In this document: one piece after another, positions 44,013 to 53,651 of the stretch
Numbering within the stretch: position 1 is the first letter of the stretch
Layout of the letters: every line of letters begins with the position of its first letter
From: CAWCKS01 sp963796195
Lineage (GTDB): Bacteria; Pseudomonadota; Alphaproteobacteria; Rhizobiales; Xanthobacteraceae
Assembly (NCBI GenBank): GCA_963796195.1
Contig: CAWCKS010000014.1
Coordinates: 806,001-870,000, forward strand
Direction of reading: 5' to 3'
DNA length: 64,000 nucleotides
The notes under the pieces: generated by a model
The model's input: the letters and a program-made list of their open reading frames with translations, nothing else
What the model was told of the DNA's origin: nothing
Database searches by the model: none
Translations under genes and position numbers: made by a program

Positions 44013-46190
44013 ATGACGCTGCGCGGCCAAAACCAAACCCTCTCCCGCCGCGAATTGCTCGCAAGCGCGCTCGCCGGCGGTTTCGTGCTGGCCTTTCATA
44101 TGCCGGTGCGCGCCGCCAACGAACCGGTGCAGCCGCCTGACGCGACCGATGGCAAGTTCGCACCGAACGCCTTCATCCGCATCGACCCAAGCGGCGAGAC
44201 GACGCTGGTGATGCCGCAGGTCGAAATGGGCCAGGGCGTCTACACCGCGATCCCCATGATCCTTGCCGAAGAGCTCGACGCCGATTTTTCGCGCGTCAAG
44301 CTGCTGCATGCTCCGCCGAGCGACAAACTCTACGGCAATCCGGTGTTCGGGATTCAAGTTACTGGCAACTCCAACTCGATCCGTGCCTTCTGGATGCCGC
44401 TGCGCAAGGCTGGCGCCACCGCACGCGCCATGCTGGTGCAGGCCGCAGCCCGGCAATGGGAGGTCGAGCCGTCGGGCTGTACGACCGCGAACGGACAAGT
44501 CGCGCATGCCGCAAGCGGACGCAAGCTTGGCTATGGCGAGTTGGTCGCCGAGGCCAGCAAGGTCACTGCGCCAGAGAATACACCGCTGAAAGACCCGAAG
44601 GATTTTACGCTGATCGGCAAGCCGCTGAAGCGGCTGGACACGCCCGACAAGACCAATGGCAAGGCGGTCTACGGTATCGATGCGATGTTGCCCGGGCTCA
44701 AATTTGCAACGCTTGCCGCCTGCCCCGTGCAGGGCGGCAAGGTGAAGCAGGTCGACGATGCCGCCGCAAAGAAAGTTGCGGGCGTCCGCCAGATCGTCGT
44801 GCTCGATGACCTCGTTGCCGTGGTCGGCGATCACATGTGGGCGGCGAAGAAGGGCCTCGATGCACTGAACACCAGCTGGGACGAAGGCGCCAACGCGACG
44901 GTTACTTCGCAGGAAATCTGGAACGCGTTGCGTGAGGCCAGTGCGAAGGACGGCGCTGTCGCGAAATCCGTTGGCGACGTCGCGGCCGCACTGGCGAGTG
45001 GCGACAAGCTTGAGGGGACCTACGAGGTGCCGTTCCTCGCGCACGCCTGCATGGAGCCGATCAACGCCACCGTGCATGTCAGGCCTGACGGTTGCGAGGT
45101 CTGGACCGGCACCCAGATCGTCAGCCGCGTCCAGTCGTCGGTCGCCGCCGCCCTTGGCCTGCCGGTCGACAAGGTCATCGTCAACAACCACCTGCTCGGC
45201 GGCGGTTTCGGTCGCAAGCTCGAGCCGGACATGGCGGTCGCCGCCGCGCGGATCGCGCAGCACGTCGACGGTCCGGTGAAGGTGGTGTGGACCCGCGAAG
45301 AAGATATTCGCCACGATGTTTATCGCCCGGTCTATCGCGACACCATCGCCGCGACGCTCATGCCCGATGGCAAGCTCGCGGCGATGAAATACCGGGTCAC
45401 CGGATCGTCGGTGCTGGCGCGCTGGCTGCCACCGGCGTTCCAGAACGGCATCGACATCGACGGCGTCAATTCCGCCGTCGACACGCCTTACGATATCCCG
45501 AATTTCCGGGTCGAATTCGTCCGCGCCGAACCACGCGGCGTGACCACCGGCTTTTGGCGCGGTGTCGGCCCGAACAACAACGTCTTCGCGATCGAATGCT
45601 TCGTGGACGAGGCGGCGCGCCGGGCCGGCAAGGATCCGGTCGCGTTCCGTCGCGCCATGCTCGACAAGACGCCGCGGATGCGCGCCGCGCTTGATCTGGT
45701 CGCCGAGAAATCCGGCTGGGGCCAGGAATTGCCGCAGCGCGTCGGCCGCGGCGTCAGTATCCAGCCGTCATTCGGCAGCTTCATCGCGACGGTCGTTGAA
45801 GCCGAAGTCGATACCAGCGGCGATGTTCACCTGCGGCGCGTCACCTGCGCCGTCGATACCGGCATCGCGGTCAATCCGGACATCATCGCGGCCCAGCTGC
45901 AGGGCGGACTGATCTTCGGCCTGACCGCGGCGCTCTACGGTGAGATCACGATCGACAAGGGCCGCGTGCAGCAGTCGAACTTTAACGACTATCGCATACT
46001 GCGTATCGACCAAGTGCCGCCGATCGATGTTCACGTCATCAAGAGCGGCGAAGCGCCCGGCGGCATTGGCGAGACCGGTGTCACCGCAAGCGCGCCGGCG
46101 TTGCGCAACGCGATCTACGCGGCAACCGGCGTCGCCCTGCAACGGCTGCCGATCGATCGTGCCAAGATCGCGCTGAGGAAGCGGACATGA
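44013..46190 (+). CDS. Molybdopterin-binding large subunit (IorB-type aldehyde/isoquinoline oxidoreductase), Tat-exported
   Basis: An intact 725-residue protein with AGGGAG upstream. The N terminus has a Tat signal (SRRELLASALAGGFVLAFHM, cleavage near VRAA). Catalytic-domain landmarks are PQVEMGQGVYTAIPMILAEE, GNSNSIRAFWMPLRKAG, LGGGFGRKLEPDMAV, GFWRGVGPNNNVFAIE and the C-terminal GEAPGGIGETGVT with the active-site Glu. The single-chain IorB layout and export signal point to a periplasmic enzyme oxidising aldehydes or N-heterocycles. Electrons would go through the 2Fe-2S subunit to the cytochrome c encoded next (ATGA overlap). Confidence 0.93.
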   Translation: MTLRGQNQTLSRRELLASALAGGFVLAFHMPVRAANEPVQPPDATDGKFAPNAFIRIDPSGETTLVMPQVEMGQGVYTAIPMILAEELDADFSRVKLLHAPPSDKLYGNPVFGIQVTGNSNSIRAFWMPLRKAGATARAMLVQAAARQWEVEPSGCTTANGQVAHAASGRKLGYGELVAEASKVTAPENTPLKDPKDFTLIGKPLKRLDTPDKTNGKAVYGIDAMLPGLKFATLAACPVQGGKVKQVDDAAAKKVAGVRQIVVLDDLVAVVGDHMWAAKKGLDALNTSWDEGANATVTSQEIWNALREASAKDGAVAKSVGDVAAALASGDKLEGTYEVPFLAHACMEPINATVHVRPDGCEVWTGTQIVSRVQSSVAAALGLPVDKVIVNNHLLGGGFGRKLEPDMAVAAARIAQHVDGPVKVVWTREEDIRHDVYRPVYRDTIAATLMPDGKLAAMKYRVTGSSVLARWLPPAFQNGIDIDGVNSAVDTPYDIPNFRVEFVRAEPRGVTTGFWRGVGPNNNVFAIECFVDEAARRAGKDPVAFRRAMLDKTPRMRAALDLVAEKSGWGQELPQRVGRGVSIQPSFGSFIATVVEAEVDTSGDVHLRRVTCAVDTGIAVNPDIIAAQLQGGLIFGLTAALYGEITIDKGRVQQSNFNDYRILRIDQVPPIDVHVIKSGEAPGGIGETGVTASAPALRNAIYAATGVALQRLPIDRAKIALRKRT

Positions 46191-47525
46191 GCGCGCGCCG
46201 CATCGTTCTTGCTGCCATTATCATCGTATTGGTCGTCGCTGGCGGCGTCGCCTGGTATCTACGCGGGCCGGGGCCATTCGATTTTGCCGGCGGCAGTCCG
46301 GTCAAGCTCGCCGACTACAAGGACGCCAACCCGACCGGCGTGCCCGCGCAACTTGCGCAGGCGAGCCTGGTCGAACGCGGCGAGTACCTCGCGCACGCTG
46401 CCGACTGTGTCGTTTGCCACACCGCGAAGGGCGGCAAGCCATTCGCCGGCGGGCTCGCCTTCGAACTGCCGTTCGGCGCGCTCTACTCGACCAACATCAC
46501 GCCGGACAAGGAGACCGGCATCGGCAACTACAGCGACCAGGATTTCCTCAATGCCATGCATCGCGGTGTCCGGCGCGACGGCAAGAACCTCTATCCAGCA
46601 ATGCCGTTCACGTCCTACACCTATCATGACCGATTCCGACGCGCTCGCGATCAAGGCCTACCTGTTCGGCCTGCAGCCGGTGCGCGCGCCATCGCCCAAG
46701 AACACCCTCGCCTTCCCGTTCAACCAGCGCTGGGCGATGTCGATCTGGTCGGCGGTGTTCAATCGTGATGCGCGCTTCGCGCCCGATGCCGGCAAATCGC
46801 CGGCCTGGAATCGCGGTGCCTATCTGGCCGAAGCGCTGGCGCATTGCGGCGAATGCCACACGCCGCGCAATCTCGGCTTCGCGCTCGACAACCGCAACAA
46901 GTTCGCTGGCGCCGTCACCGCCGGCTGGCGCGCCTTCAACATCACTTCCGACAAGGCGACCGGTCTCGGGTCGTGGAGCGACGACGACATCTTCGCCTAT
47001 CTCTCGGCGGGGCATGTTGCCGGTCATGGCAGCGCCTCCGGCCCAATGGGCGAAGCCGTCGACGAGAGTTTTAGCAGGCTGACGCCGGATGATGTTCACG
47101 CCATCGTCGCTTACGTGCGCACGGTGCCGGCGCTGACCTCTTCCGATCTTCCTGCGCCACGCGCAACGCTGGCGTCCGCGTCGCACCGCGAGGGTCCGGA
47201 CAACCCGCTCGGCAAGAAGGTGTTTGAGGGCGCCTGCGTCAGCTGCCACGGCTGGAGCGGCGAGAGTGCAATCAATCCCATGGCGACGTTGACCGGCGCG
47301 TGGTCGGTCAACGACCCAACGGCTACCAACGTGGCGCAGATCGTGATCTCTGGCGCAAAGCGAACCTCGCCACTGGGCGCGCTGTCGATGCCGGCGTTCG
47401 GCGCGACCCACTCCGATGCCGAGATCGCCGCGGTCGTGAATTATGTCACTGCGCGGTTTGGTGCGAAGGCATCACAGCTGACAGAAGCCGACATCGCCGC
47501 TTTAAGGAAGCAGGCGTCGGACTAG
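46187..47525 (+). CDS. Triheme cytochrome c, electron acceptor of the molybdenum dehydrogenase, frameshifted
   Basis: Starts at ATG 46187, overlapping the stop of the large subunit. An N-terminal signal anchor (IVLAAIIIVLVVAGGVAWYL) precedes three c-type haem sites: CVVCH, CGECH and CVSCH. An extra base near 46625 breaks the frame after PFTSYTY; joined length is about 445 residues. Triheme subunits of this kind serve membrane-bound alcohol and aldehyde dehydrogenases, carrying electrons to the quinone pool or oxidase. It is the last gene of the operon. Confidence 0.92.
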
Positions 47526-47541
47526 TCGCGTGTCCGAGCCG

Positions 47542-48210
47542 TCAGACCCGGCAGCCGCGCAGGAACAGCTTGGCGCAACTCCGCGCCCGCTGGTCGATCG
47601 CCGTGCGCGAGGGCGCGGCACGGTGGCCGAACCACACCGCACGCTGCGGCTCGAAGATCAGCATGCCGAGCAGCATGCCGGCAGCATCATCGGGATCGTC
47701 GAGCGCGATCGCCCCGCGCGCCAGTTGCTGCTTGAGCCATTCGCCGAGCGCCGCAACCGTGCGCCGCATCGCATATTCGTAGAACAACTCCGCCATCTGC
47801 GGGAACGCGTCGCTCTCGGCGAGGATCATGCGCTGGATGGCGATAACTTCGCGGTCGAGGACAAGCTCGCCGCACACGATCAGCGCGTCGCCAAGCGCGA
47901 CCTCGAAGTTGCGATTCTCGCACGCACTCAGGTTCACCGCGTTGACGAAGCGATCGATGCGTTGCCGCACCATCTGCTCGAACAGCACGGCCTTGTTCTC
48001 GATCAGGCGATAGACCGTCTTGGTCGAGACGCCGGCAGCGCGCGCGATCGCCTCCATGCTGGTCGTGGCAAATCCCTTTTCGGCGAACACGTGGCGCGCG
48101 GCCTCATAGATGATGTCGCGCGTTTCATTGTCGGGACGCAGCTGCGGTCGGCCACGCTGCGGCCGCGCGTCGGCAAAGTTTTCGTCATGCATTGCGGCGT
48201 CTTTTCTCAT
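47542..48210 (-). CDS. TetR/AcrR family transcriptional regulator
   Basis: An intact 222-residue repressor. The DNA-binding domain reads DIIYEAARHVFAEKGFATTS, then MEAIARAAGVSTKTVYRLIE; the C-terminal ligand domain is helical. Starts at 48210 or, with a better AGAAAAGA ribosome site, 48192 are both possible. It is divergent from the EmrAB-type efflux genes, and a 16-bp palindrome lies between them. It probably represses the pump until a toxic ligand binds. It faces the cytochrome gene tail to tail with 16 bases between. Confidence 0.92.
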   Translation of the reverse strand: MRKDAAMHDENFADARPQRGRPQLRPDNETRDIIYEAARHVFAEKGFATTSMEAIARAAGVSTKTVYRLIENKAVLFEQMVRQRIDRFVNAVNLSACENRNFEVALGDALIVCGELVLDREVIAIQRMILAESDAFPQMAELFYEYAMRRTVAALGEWLKQQLARGAIALDDPDDAAGMLLGMLIFEPQRAVWFGHRAAPSRTAIDQRARSCAKLFLRGCRV

Positions 48211-48239
48211 GCCATCCAGCCATGTCGTTCGATGTGGCC

Positions 48240-48277
48240 AGTCATTCTATTGACTAACCGGAGATAAGGCCTATTTT
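48240..48277 (+). promoter_or_regulatory. Promoter of emrAB with overlapping TetR-type palindrome
   Basis: AGTCA-TTCTAT-TGACT (48240-48255) is a perfect inverted repeat. Its right arm overlaps TTGACT (48250-48255), a good -35 hexamer, followed after 16 bases by TATTTT (48272-48277) as -10. The operator thus covers the -35 of the efflux promoter, 100 bases upstream of emrA and just upstream of tetR. Confidence 0.55.
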
Positions 48278-48376
48278 GGAAAATATCAAGTTTCCTAATT
48301 CACAAAAGCAGACCAGAAATCGAAAATTCCCTTTGGTTTGCAATGTGATGGAAAGAACCAGTCCAAGAGCCCCAAA

Positions 48377-49582
48377 ATGAGCGAACATCCCGCCTCTTTC
48401 ACCGCCCAGCAGAAAGTCTCCGCTGAAACCGCACAGAACCTGATCGCCGGCGATCACAACACCGAGATCACCGCAAAGCCGAAACAATCGCTGAGGGACC
48501 GCCTGCGCCGCGTGCTGCTCGCGACCGCAGCGGTCGTCGTGCTCTCCGGCGCATCGTTCTACGGCTACGACTACGTCACCGTCGGCCGCTTCCTCGTCTC
48601 CACCGATGACGCCTATGTGAAGGCCGACAACACCACCATCGCGCCGAAGGTCTCCGGCTATCTCACGCAAGTTCTGGTCGGCGACAACGAGCGCGTCGCT
48701 GGCGGCGAGGTCCTCGCCCGCATCGACGACCGCGATTTCCGCGTCGCGCTCGCCCAGGCCAAGGCGGACGTCGCGGCCACACAGGCGGCGATCGCCAGCA
48801 AGCAGGCGCAGCTCGACGCCCAGCAGGCGATCATCGATGCCGCCAGGGCGACGCTCGACGTCGACAAGGCCCAGCTCACCTTCGCCGAGCAGGAGAACAA
48901 GCGTTACTCCGACCTCGCCACCACCGGCTACGGCAGTGTGCAAAATGCGCAGCAGGCGCAGTCGCGGATTTCGACCGCGCAGGCGACGTTGCAGCGCGAC
49001 ACCGCGAACCTTGCCTCGGCGCTGAAGCAGGTCGACCTGTTGAAGGCCGACATCAGCGAAGCGACCGCGCAGGCCGCGCGCGCCGAAGCAGCCCAAGCCC
49101 AGGCCGAGTTGAACCTGACCTATACCACGATCACCGCGCCGATCGACGGCGTGGTCGGCAACCGCACGCTCCGTGTCGGCCAGTTCGTGCAGGCAGGCAC
49201 ACAATTGATGTCGGTCGTGCCGGCGAACGGCGCCTATGTCGTCGCCAATTTCAAGGAGACGCAGCTGACTGATGTGCACAAGGGCCAGGCGGTCGACATC
49301 AAGGTCGACATGTTCCCGGGCCAGGTCGTGCACGGTCACGTCGACAGCATCGCGCCGGCCAGCGGCCAGGAGTTCGCTCTGCTGCCGCCCGACAACGCCA
49401 CCGGCAACTTCACCAAGGTGGTGCAGCGTATCCCCGTGAAGATCGCGCTCGATGCCGCCAACCGGCAGAGCATCGACCTCCGCCCCGGCATGTCGGTGAT
49501 CCCGACGATCGAAACGCACAGCGACCGGCGCGTTGGCGCAGAGTCCGTCGCTGCCGCAAAGGTATCGGACAAGGTTTCATAA
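48377..49582 (+). CDS. emrA: HlyD family efflux adaptor (EmrA-type)
   Basis: An intact 401-residue periplasmic adaptor from ATG 48377. A cytoplasmic N terminus precedes one membrane helix (VLLATAAVVVLSGASFYGYD). The lipoyl half-motif VSTDDAYVKADNTTIAPKVS, a long coiled-coil hairpin rich in Ala/Gln (about residues 120-240), and the beta-barrel part NLTYTTITAPIDGVVGNRTL follow. It links the inner-membrane EmrB-type pump, encoded nine bases downstream, to an outer-membrane channel. Confidence 0.93.
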   Translation: MSEHPASFTAQQKVSAETAQNLIAGDHNTEITAKPKQSLRDRLRRVLLATAAVVVLSGASFYGYDYVTVGRFLVSTDDAYVKADNTTIAPKVSGYLTQVLVGDNERVAGGEVLARIDDRDFRVALAQAKADVAATQAAIASKQAQLDAQQAIIDAARATLDVDKAQLTFAEQENKRYSDLATTGYGSVQNAQQAQSRISTAQATLQRDTANLASALKQVDLLKADISEATAQAARAEAAQAQAELNLTYTTITAPIDGVVGNRTLRVGQFVQAGTQLMSVVPANGAYVVANFKETQLTDVHKGQAVDIKVDMFPGQVVHGHVDSIAPASGQEFALLPPDNATGNFTKVVQRIPVKIALDAANRQSIDLRPGMSVIPTIETHSDRRVGAESVAAAKVSDKVS

Positions 49583-49591
49583 AGGTGTCCC

Positions 49592-51220
49592 ATGTCCAGT
49601 CCCGCTCCATCGCTTTCGACCTCCGCGCCGCGGAGCGTGAACGCAACATCTAACGTGCTGGCGCCGGTCAACCCTGATCGCGCCAGCACCATCACCTGGA
49701 TCGCCGTGCTTGCCGCCCTGATCGGCTCGTTCATGGCGATCCTGAACATCCAGATCACCAACGCCTCGTTGCTCGACATCGAAGGCGGCATCGGCACCGG
49801 CGTCGATAACGGCTCGTGGATATCGACCTCGTATCTGATCGGCGAGATCGTGGTGATCCCGCTAACCGATTACCTGAGCCGGGTGTTCTCGTTCCGCCGC
49901 TACATGCTGGCGAGCGCCACGCTGTTTGCGGCCTTCTCGGTCGCCTGCGCCTTCACCCATGACCTGCCCTCGATGATCGCGATGCGTGGCCTGCAAGGCT
50001 TTGCCGGCGGCGTCCTGATCCCGATGGCGTTCACGCTGATCCTCACCAAACTTCCGAAGCCGCAGCAGCCGATGGGCCTCGCCCTGTTTGCGCTGTCGGT
50101 GACCTTTGCGCCCGCGATCGGCCCCACCATCGGCGGCTATCTCACCGAGAATTATGGCTGGCAGACCATCTTCTTCGTCAACGTGGTTCCGACCGCAGCG
50201 ATGGTGACGGCGCTCTACTTCAGTCTCGAAAAGCAGCCGATGCAGCTCAAGCTGTTGAGGGAAGGCGACTGGGCCGGCATCGTCACCATGGCGATCGGGC
50301 TGTCGTCACTGCAGGCGGTGCTGGAGGAAGGCAACAAGGACGACTGGTTCTCCTCGCCCTTCATCGTCAAGCTCGCGATCGTCTCGCTGGTCAGCCTCAC
50401 CGCGTTCGTCTGGATCGAGCTCACGGTCGAGAAACCGCTGATCCGCCTGCGCCTCTTGAAAGGCCGCAACTTCGGCTTCGGCACTGCTGCACTCACCCTG
50501 GTCGGCTTCGCGCTGTTCGGCTCGGTCTATATTCTGCCAGCCTATCTCGGCCAGGTGCAGCACTATAATGCCGAGCAGATTGGCCAGGTGCTGGCCTGGA
50601 CCGGCTTGCCGCAGCTCATTCTCATTCCGCTGGTGCCGCAGCTGATGAAGCGGTTCGACATCCGCTATGTCGCATTCACGGGCCTCGCCCTGTTCGCCGT
50701 GAGCTGCTTCATGAACACGACGATGTCGCTCGACTATGCCGGTGACCAGCTGTTCCTGCCGAACGTAGTCCGCGCGATTGGCCAGGCCCTGGTGCTGACG
50801 CCGCTGACGTCGGTCTCAACCGCCGACATCGCGCCGCAGGATGCGGCCGCGGCGTCGGGCATCAGCAACATGTTCCGCAATCTCGGCGGCGCCATCGGCA
50901 CCGCGGCGCTCGCCACCTTCATCACCAAGCGCGAGCAGTTCCACTCCAACATCATTGGCCAGTCGGTGACGCTGGGCCGCGACGAAGTCAGCGCTCGCAT
51001 TGCCCAGATGACCGGCTACTTTCAGGCGCACGGCGTCACCGACGCTGCCGTCGCAAGGCATCAGGCGATCATCGCGCTCGGCAATGCGGTGAAGCGGCAA
51101 GCGCTGGTGCTTGGCTTCAGCGACGCCTTTGCGGTGCTCGGCATCGTGCTGGCGCTCGCCGCGGTCATCTTGCTGCTGACCAGGCGGCCCAAGACACTCG
51201 GCGGCGCGGGAGCGCACTAA
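49592..51220 (+). CDS. emrB: DHA2 family multidrug efflux MFS transporter (EmrB-type)
   Basis: An intact 542-residue membrane protein with 14 expected helices. It contains SFMAILNIQITNASL near helix 1, the motif VIPLTDYLSRVFSFRRYML after helix 2, MRGLQGFAGGVLIPMAFTLI, and the DHA2 motif C region SVTFAPAIGPTIGGYL. It uses the proton gradient to expel hydrophobic compounds through the EmrA-type adaptor. Both are under the divergent TetR regulator. Confidence 0.94.
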   Translation: MSSPAPSLSTSAPRSVNATSNVLAPVNPDRASTITWIAVLAALIGSFMAILNIQITNASLLDIEGGIGTGVDNGSWISTSYLIGEIVVIPLTDYLSRVFSFRRYMLASATLFAAFSVACAFTHDLPSMIAMRGLQGFAGGVLIPMAFTLILTKLPKPQQPMGLALFALSVTFAPAIGPTIGGYLTENYGWQTIFFVNVVPTAAMVTALYFSLEKQPMQLKLLREGDWAGIVTMAIGLSSLQAVLEEGNKDDWFSSPFIVKLAIVSLVSLTAFVWIELTVEKPLIRLRLLKGRNFGFGTAALTLVGFALFGSVYILPAYLGQVQHYNAEQIGQVLAWTGLPQLILIPLVPQLMKRFDIRYVAFTGLALFAVSCFMNTTMSLDYAGDQLFLPNVVRAIGQALVLTPLTSVSTADIAPQDAAAASGISNMFRNLGGAIGTAALATFITKREQFHSNIIGQSVTLGRDEVSARIAQMTGYFQAHGVTDAAVARHQAIIALGNAVKRQALVLGFSDAFAVLGIVLALAAVILLLTRRPKTLGGAGAH

Positions 51221-51306
51221 ACCGAACAACAGCTACAATCGAGCTTTACGCGAATCCCGGCGCGGCCCCGGTTGAGCCCGCCCTGAACGTCATAACGCCA
51301 TCATGC

Positions 51307-51324
51307 TGGGTGATTTTTCACCCA
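51307..51324. terminator. Hairpin after emrB, possible terminator
   Basis: TGGGTGA and TCACCCA form a perfect seven-base stem with a TTTT loop, 87 bases after the emrB stop. No T-run follows, so it may be a Rho-independent terminator only in part, or an operator for the gene at 51426. Confidence 0.35.
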
Positions 51325-51425
51325 ACGGTCTGTGATTGGCGACCGCGCCAAAACGTTTGTAGCAGGAGGACCGCGGAAGCTCCATCCTCCGCATGCCCAA
51401 AGAGCATCCTAACGGAGAACCCAAA

Positions 51426-51995
51426 ATGCGATTACCCATCATCCCGCCGAAGGATCTCGATACTGAACAGCGCCCGCTTTACGACGACATGAAGCAGGGC
51501 ATCGCCGCGAATTTTCAGGGCTTCATCAATGTTCGCCAGGACGGCGCGCTGCTCGGCCCGTGGAATCCCTGGCTGCACGATCCGAAATTCGGAAAGCCGG
51601 TCTGGGAATTGACCAAGACCATGGTGTCAAACCCATCGCTGCCTGCGCCGGTGCGCGAGGTTGCCATCCTGGTCACCGGGGCGCATTTCAAGTCGGCCTA
51701 CGAACTCTACGCCCATGTCATCGTCGCCGAGCACCGCGGCCTTGCCGACGACAAGCTCGCGACGATCGTCGCAGGCCAGCGACCAACGAATTTGACACGG
51801 CCGGAAGCAGTCGCCTATGATTTCGCCTACGCGCTTGTCAATGGCGGCGTGCTCCCCGAGCTGACTTACCGCGCCGCGGTGGAGCAGTTCGGTGAACACG
51901 GCGCGGCAGAGCTCTCCTATCTGGTCGGGCTCTACTGCATGGTCTCGGTGACGCTGAACACCTTCGATGTACCGATACCGGAGCCCGGAAGCTGA
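51426..51995 (+). CDS. Carboxymuconolactone decarboxylase family protein
   Basis: An intact 189-residue protein. The start is ATG 51426 (MRLPIIPPKDLDTEQRPLYD) with CGGAGAA upstream. The fold landmarks are VREVAILVTGAHFKSAYELY, HVIVAEHRGL and AELSYLVGLYCMVSVTLNTF. It lacks the CxxC redox pair of AhpD. Many such proteins near transport operons have unknown roles; a decarboxylase or hydrolase role in the catabolism encoded downstream is possible. A hairpin separates it from the ABC operon. Confidence 0.88.
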   Translation: MRLPIIPPKDLDTEQRPLYDDMKQGIAANFQGFINVRQDGALLGPWNPWLHDPKFGKPVWELTKTMVSNPSLPAPVREVAILVTGAHFKSAYELYAHVIVAEHRGLADDKLATIVAGQRPTNLTRPEAVAYDFAYALVNGGVLPELTYRAAVEQFGEHGAAELSYLVGLYCMVSVTLNTFDVPIPEPGS

Positions 51996-52022
51996 CGAGA
52001 CCTCGGGCCTGTTGTGCACGAT

Positions 52023-52059
52023 ATCAGCGGTGCTGCCTCTTTTTGAGCGGCACGCTGAT
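52023..52059. terminator. Long hairpin between the decarboxylase-like gene and the ABC operon
   Basis: ATCAGC pairs with GCTGAT, and GTGCTGC with GCGGCAC, giving a 13-bp stem with one bulged G and the loop CTCTTTTTGA. It lies 28 bases after the stop of the gene upstream, in terminator position. A long T-run after the stem is absent. Confidence 0.45.
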
Positions 52060-52132
52060 TGTCCTTAGTGCTTTCCCCATCTGCCGGAGACGCTATAGTT
52101 CGCACCGCTAGTCCAACAGGCCGGTGGGTGTG

Positions 52133-53651
52133 ATGAGATTATCGCGACGAGCCCTCATTCAAGGCGCTGCGGCGCTCCCGTTCCTGACCCGATCGGCGTT
52201 CGCCCAGCGCGAGCTCAACGTTCTGCGCTTCGGGCTTTCGGCGTTCCCGCCGAACCTGCAGCCCTGGGTCAACACCGGCGCCGCCTCGGGCACCGTGAAG
52301 ATGCTGGTCAACCGCAGCCTCGTTGCCTACGACGCCAAGGGCGAGCTGCGCGGCGAGCTCGCGACGTCGTGGAGCATCGATGGCGATGGCGCCTGGGTGT
52401 TCAAGCTGCGCCAGGACGCAGTCTTCCACAACGGCGAGCCGGTCACCGCGGATGATGTGAAGTGGTCGATCGAGCAGATCGCGGCCGAGAAATCGACTGC
52501 CTTCATGCGCACGCAGTTCCAGAACGTGACCCGGATCGAGGTGCCGGATGCGCAAACCGTTCGCCTCGTCACCAAGGAACCGCTGGCCGTCGTGCCAACG
52601 TGGTTTGCCAACTACAACACCTTCATCATCTCGCGCAAATCGGCCGCCAACGAGTCAGTTGGTTGCGGCCCGTTCCGTATCGTCGCGCAAGAACGCGGCA
52701 CGTCAATCGACCTCGAAGCCTTCGACAAGTTCTACAAGAAGGGGGTTCCCCAAGCTGAAGGGCATCAAGTTCATCGTCTATGCCGACGAGAACCTGCGCA
52801 ATGCCGCGCTCGCCGCCGGCGACGTCGACATCATCGAATACGTGCCGTGGCAGTCAATGAGCGCTGTCGAGAGCAATCCCAAGCTGAAGCTTGATGCCGT
52901 CGAAGGCCCGTTCATGTGCGTGCTGTTCAACGCCACCAAACCGCCGTTCAACGACCCGCGTGTCCGCCGCGCCGTCGCCCACGCCATCAAGCGCGACGAT
53001 ATCGTCAAGGCGGCATTCTTCGGCCGCGGCAAGCCGCTCGAGGGCGTACCGATCCCGGAAAGCACCCCGTGGTACGACGCCGATCTCGCGCACGGCTGGA
53101 AGTACGACCCCGAGCGCGCAAAAGCGCTCCTGAGCGAGGCCGGCTTCGCAAACGGCTTTTCGGCGAACCTGCTGGCGACCGCGCAATACGGCATGCACAA
53201 GGACACCGCCGAGGTGGTGCAGCAATATCTCGCCGCGGTCGGCATTCAGTGCGAATTGCAGCTGCCGGACTGGTCGACGCGCGTCGCCCGTGGTGGCCAG
53301 GGCCAGTACGATATCGCAATTCACGGCCTCGTCGCCGAGAACAACGATCCCGACGGCCTGACGCCACTGATCGATACGTCGCTGCCGGCGTCCTACGTGC
53401 GCTCGTTCGGCTTGAGTGCGCCGCGCACGACCGCAGCGCTGGCGCGCGGCCGCGCCGAGTTCGACCAGACAAAACGCATCGCGATCTACAAGGACATGCA
53501 GCGCGCCGCGATCGAAGAGGTGCCGCTGGCCGGGTTGGCCTGGCGCTCTCAGGGCTACGGCATGGATCGCAGCGTGAAAGGCTTCGCCAACCTGCCCGGT
53601 GCGTTGACCTCCTATTCCGGCCGCACGCTGGAGGAGACTTATTTCGGATGA
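52133..53651 (+). CDS. ABC transporter substrate-binding protein, family 5 (peptide/opine type), frameshifted
   Basis: The ATG at 52133 opens a Tat-like signal (MRLSRRALIQGAAALPFLTR, cleavage near AFAQ). Family-5 features include LATSWSIDGDGAWVFKLRQD and FHNGEPVTADDVKWSIEQI. One or two extra bases in the GGGGG run near 52747 shift the frame; it then continues FPKLKGIKFIVYADENLRNA to the stop at 53651, about 505 residues. It binds peptides or similar solutes in the periplasm. Its stop overlaps the first permease start. Confidence 0.9.

Noticed and set aside
43947..45314. Leftward open frame of 455 codons opposite the molybdenum hydroxylase subunit
   Set aside because: Antisense shadow of a well-conserved IorB-type gene; no domain on the minus strand.
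48254..49519. Leftward open frame of 421 codons opposite emrA
   Set aside because: Antisense shadow; composition dominated by Asp/Val/Gly/Leu repeats arising from the complementary coding strand.
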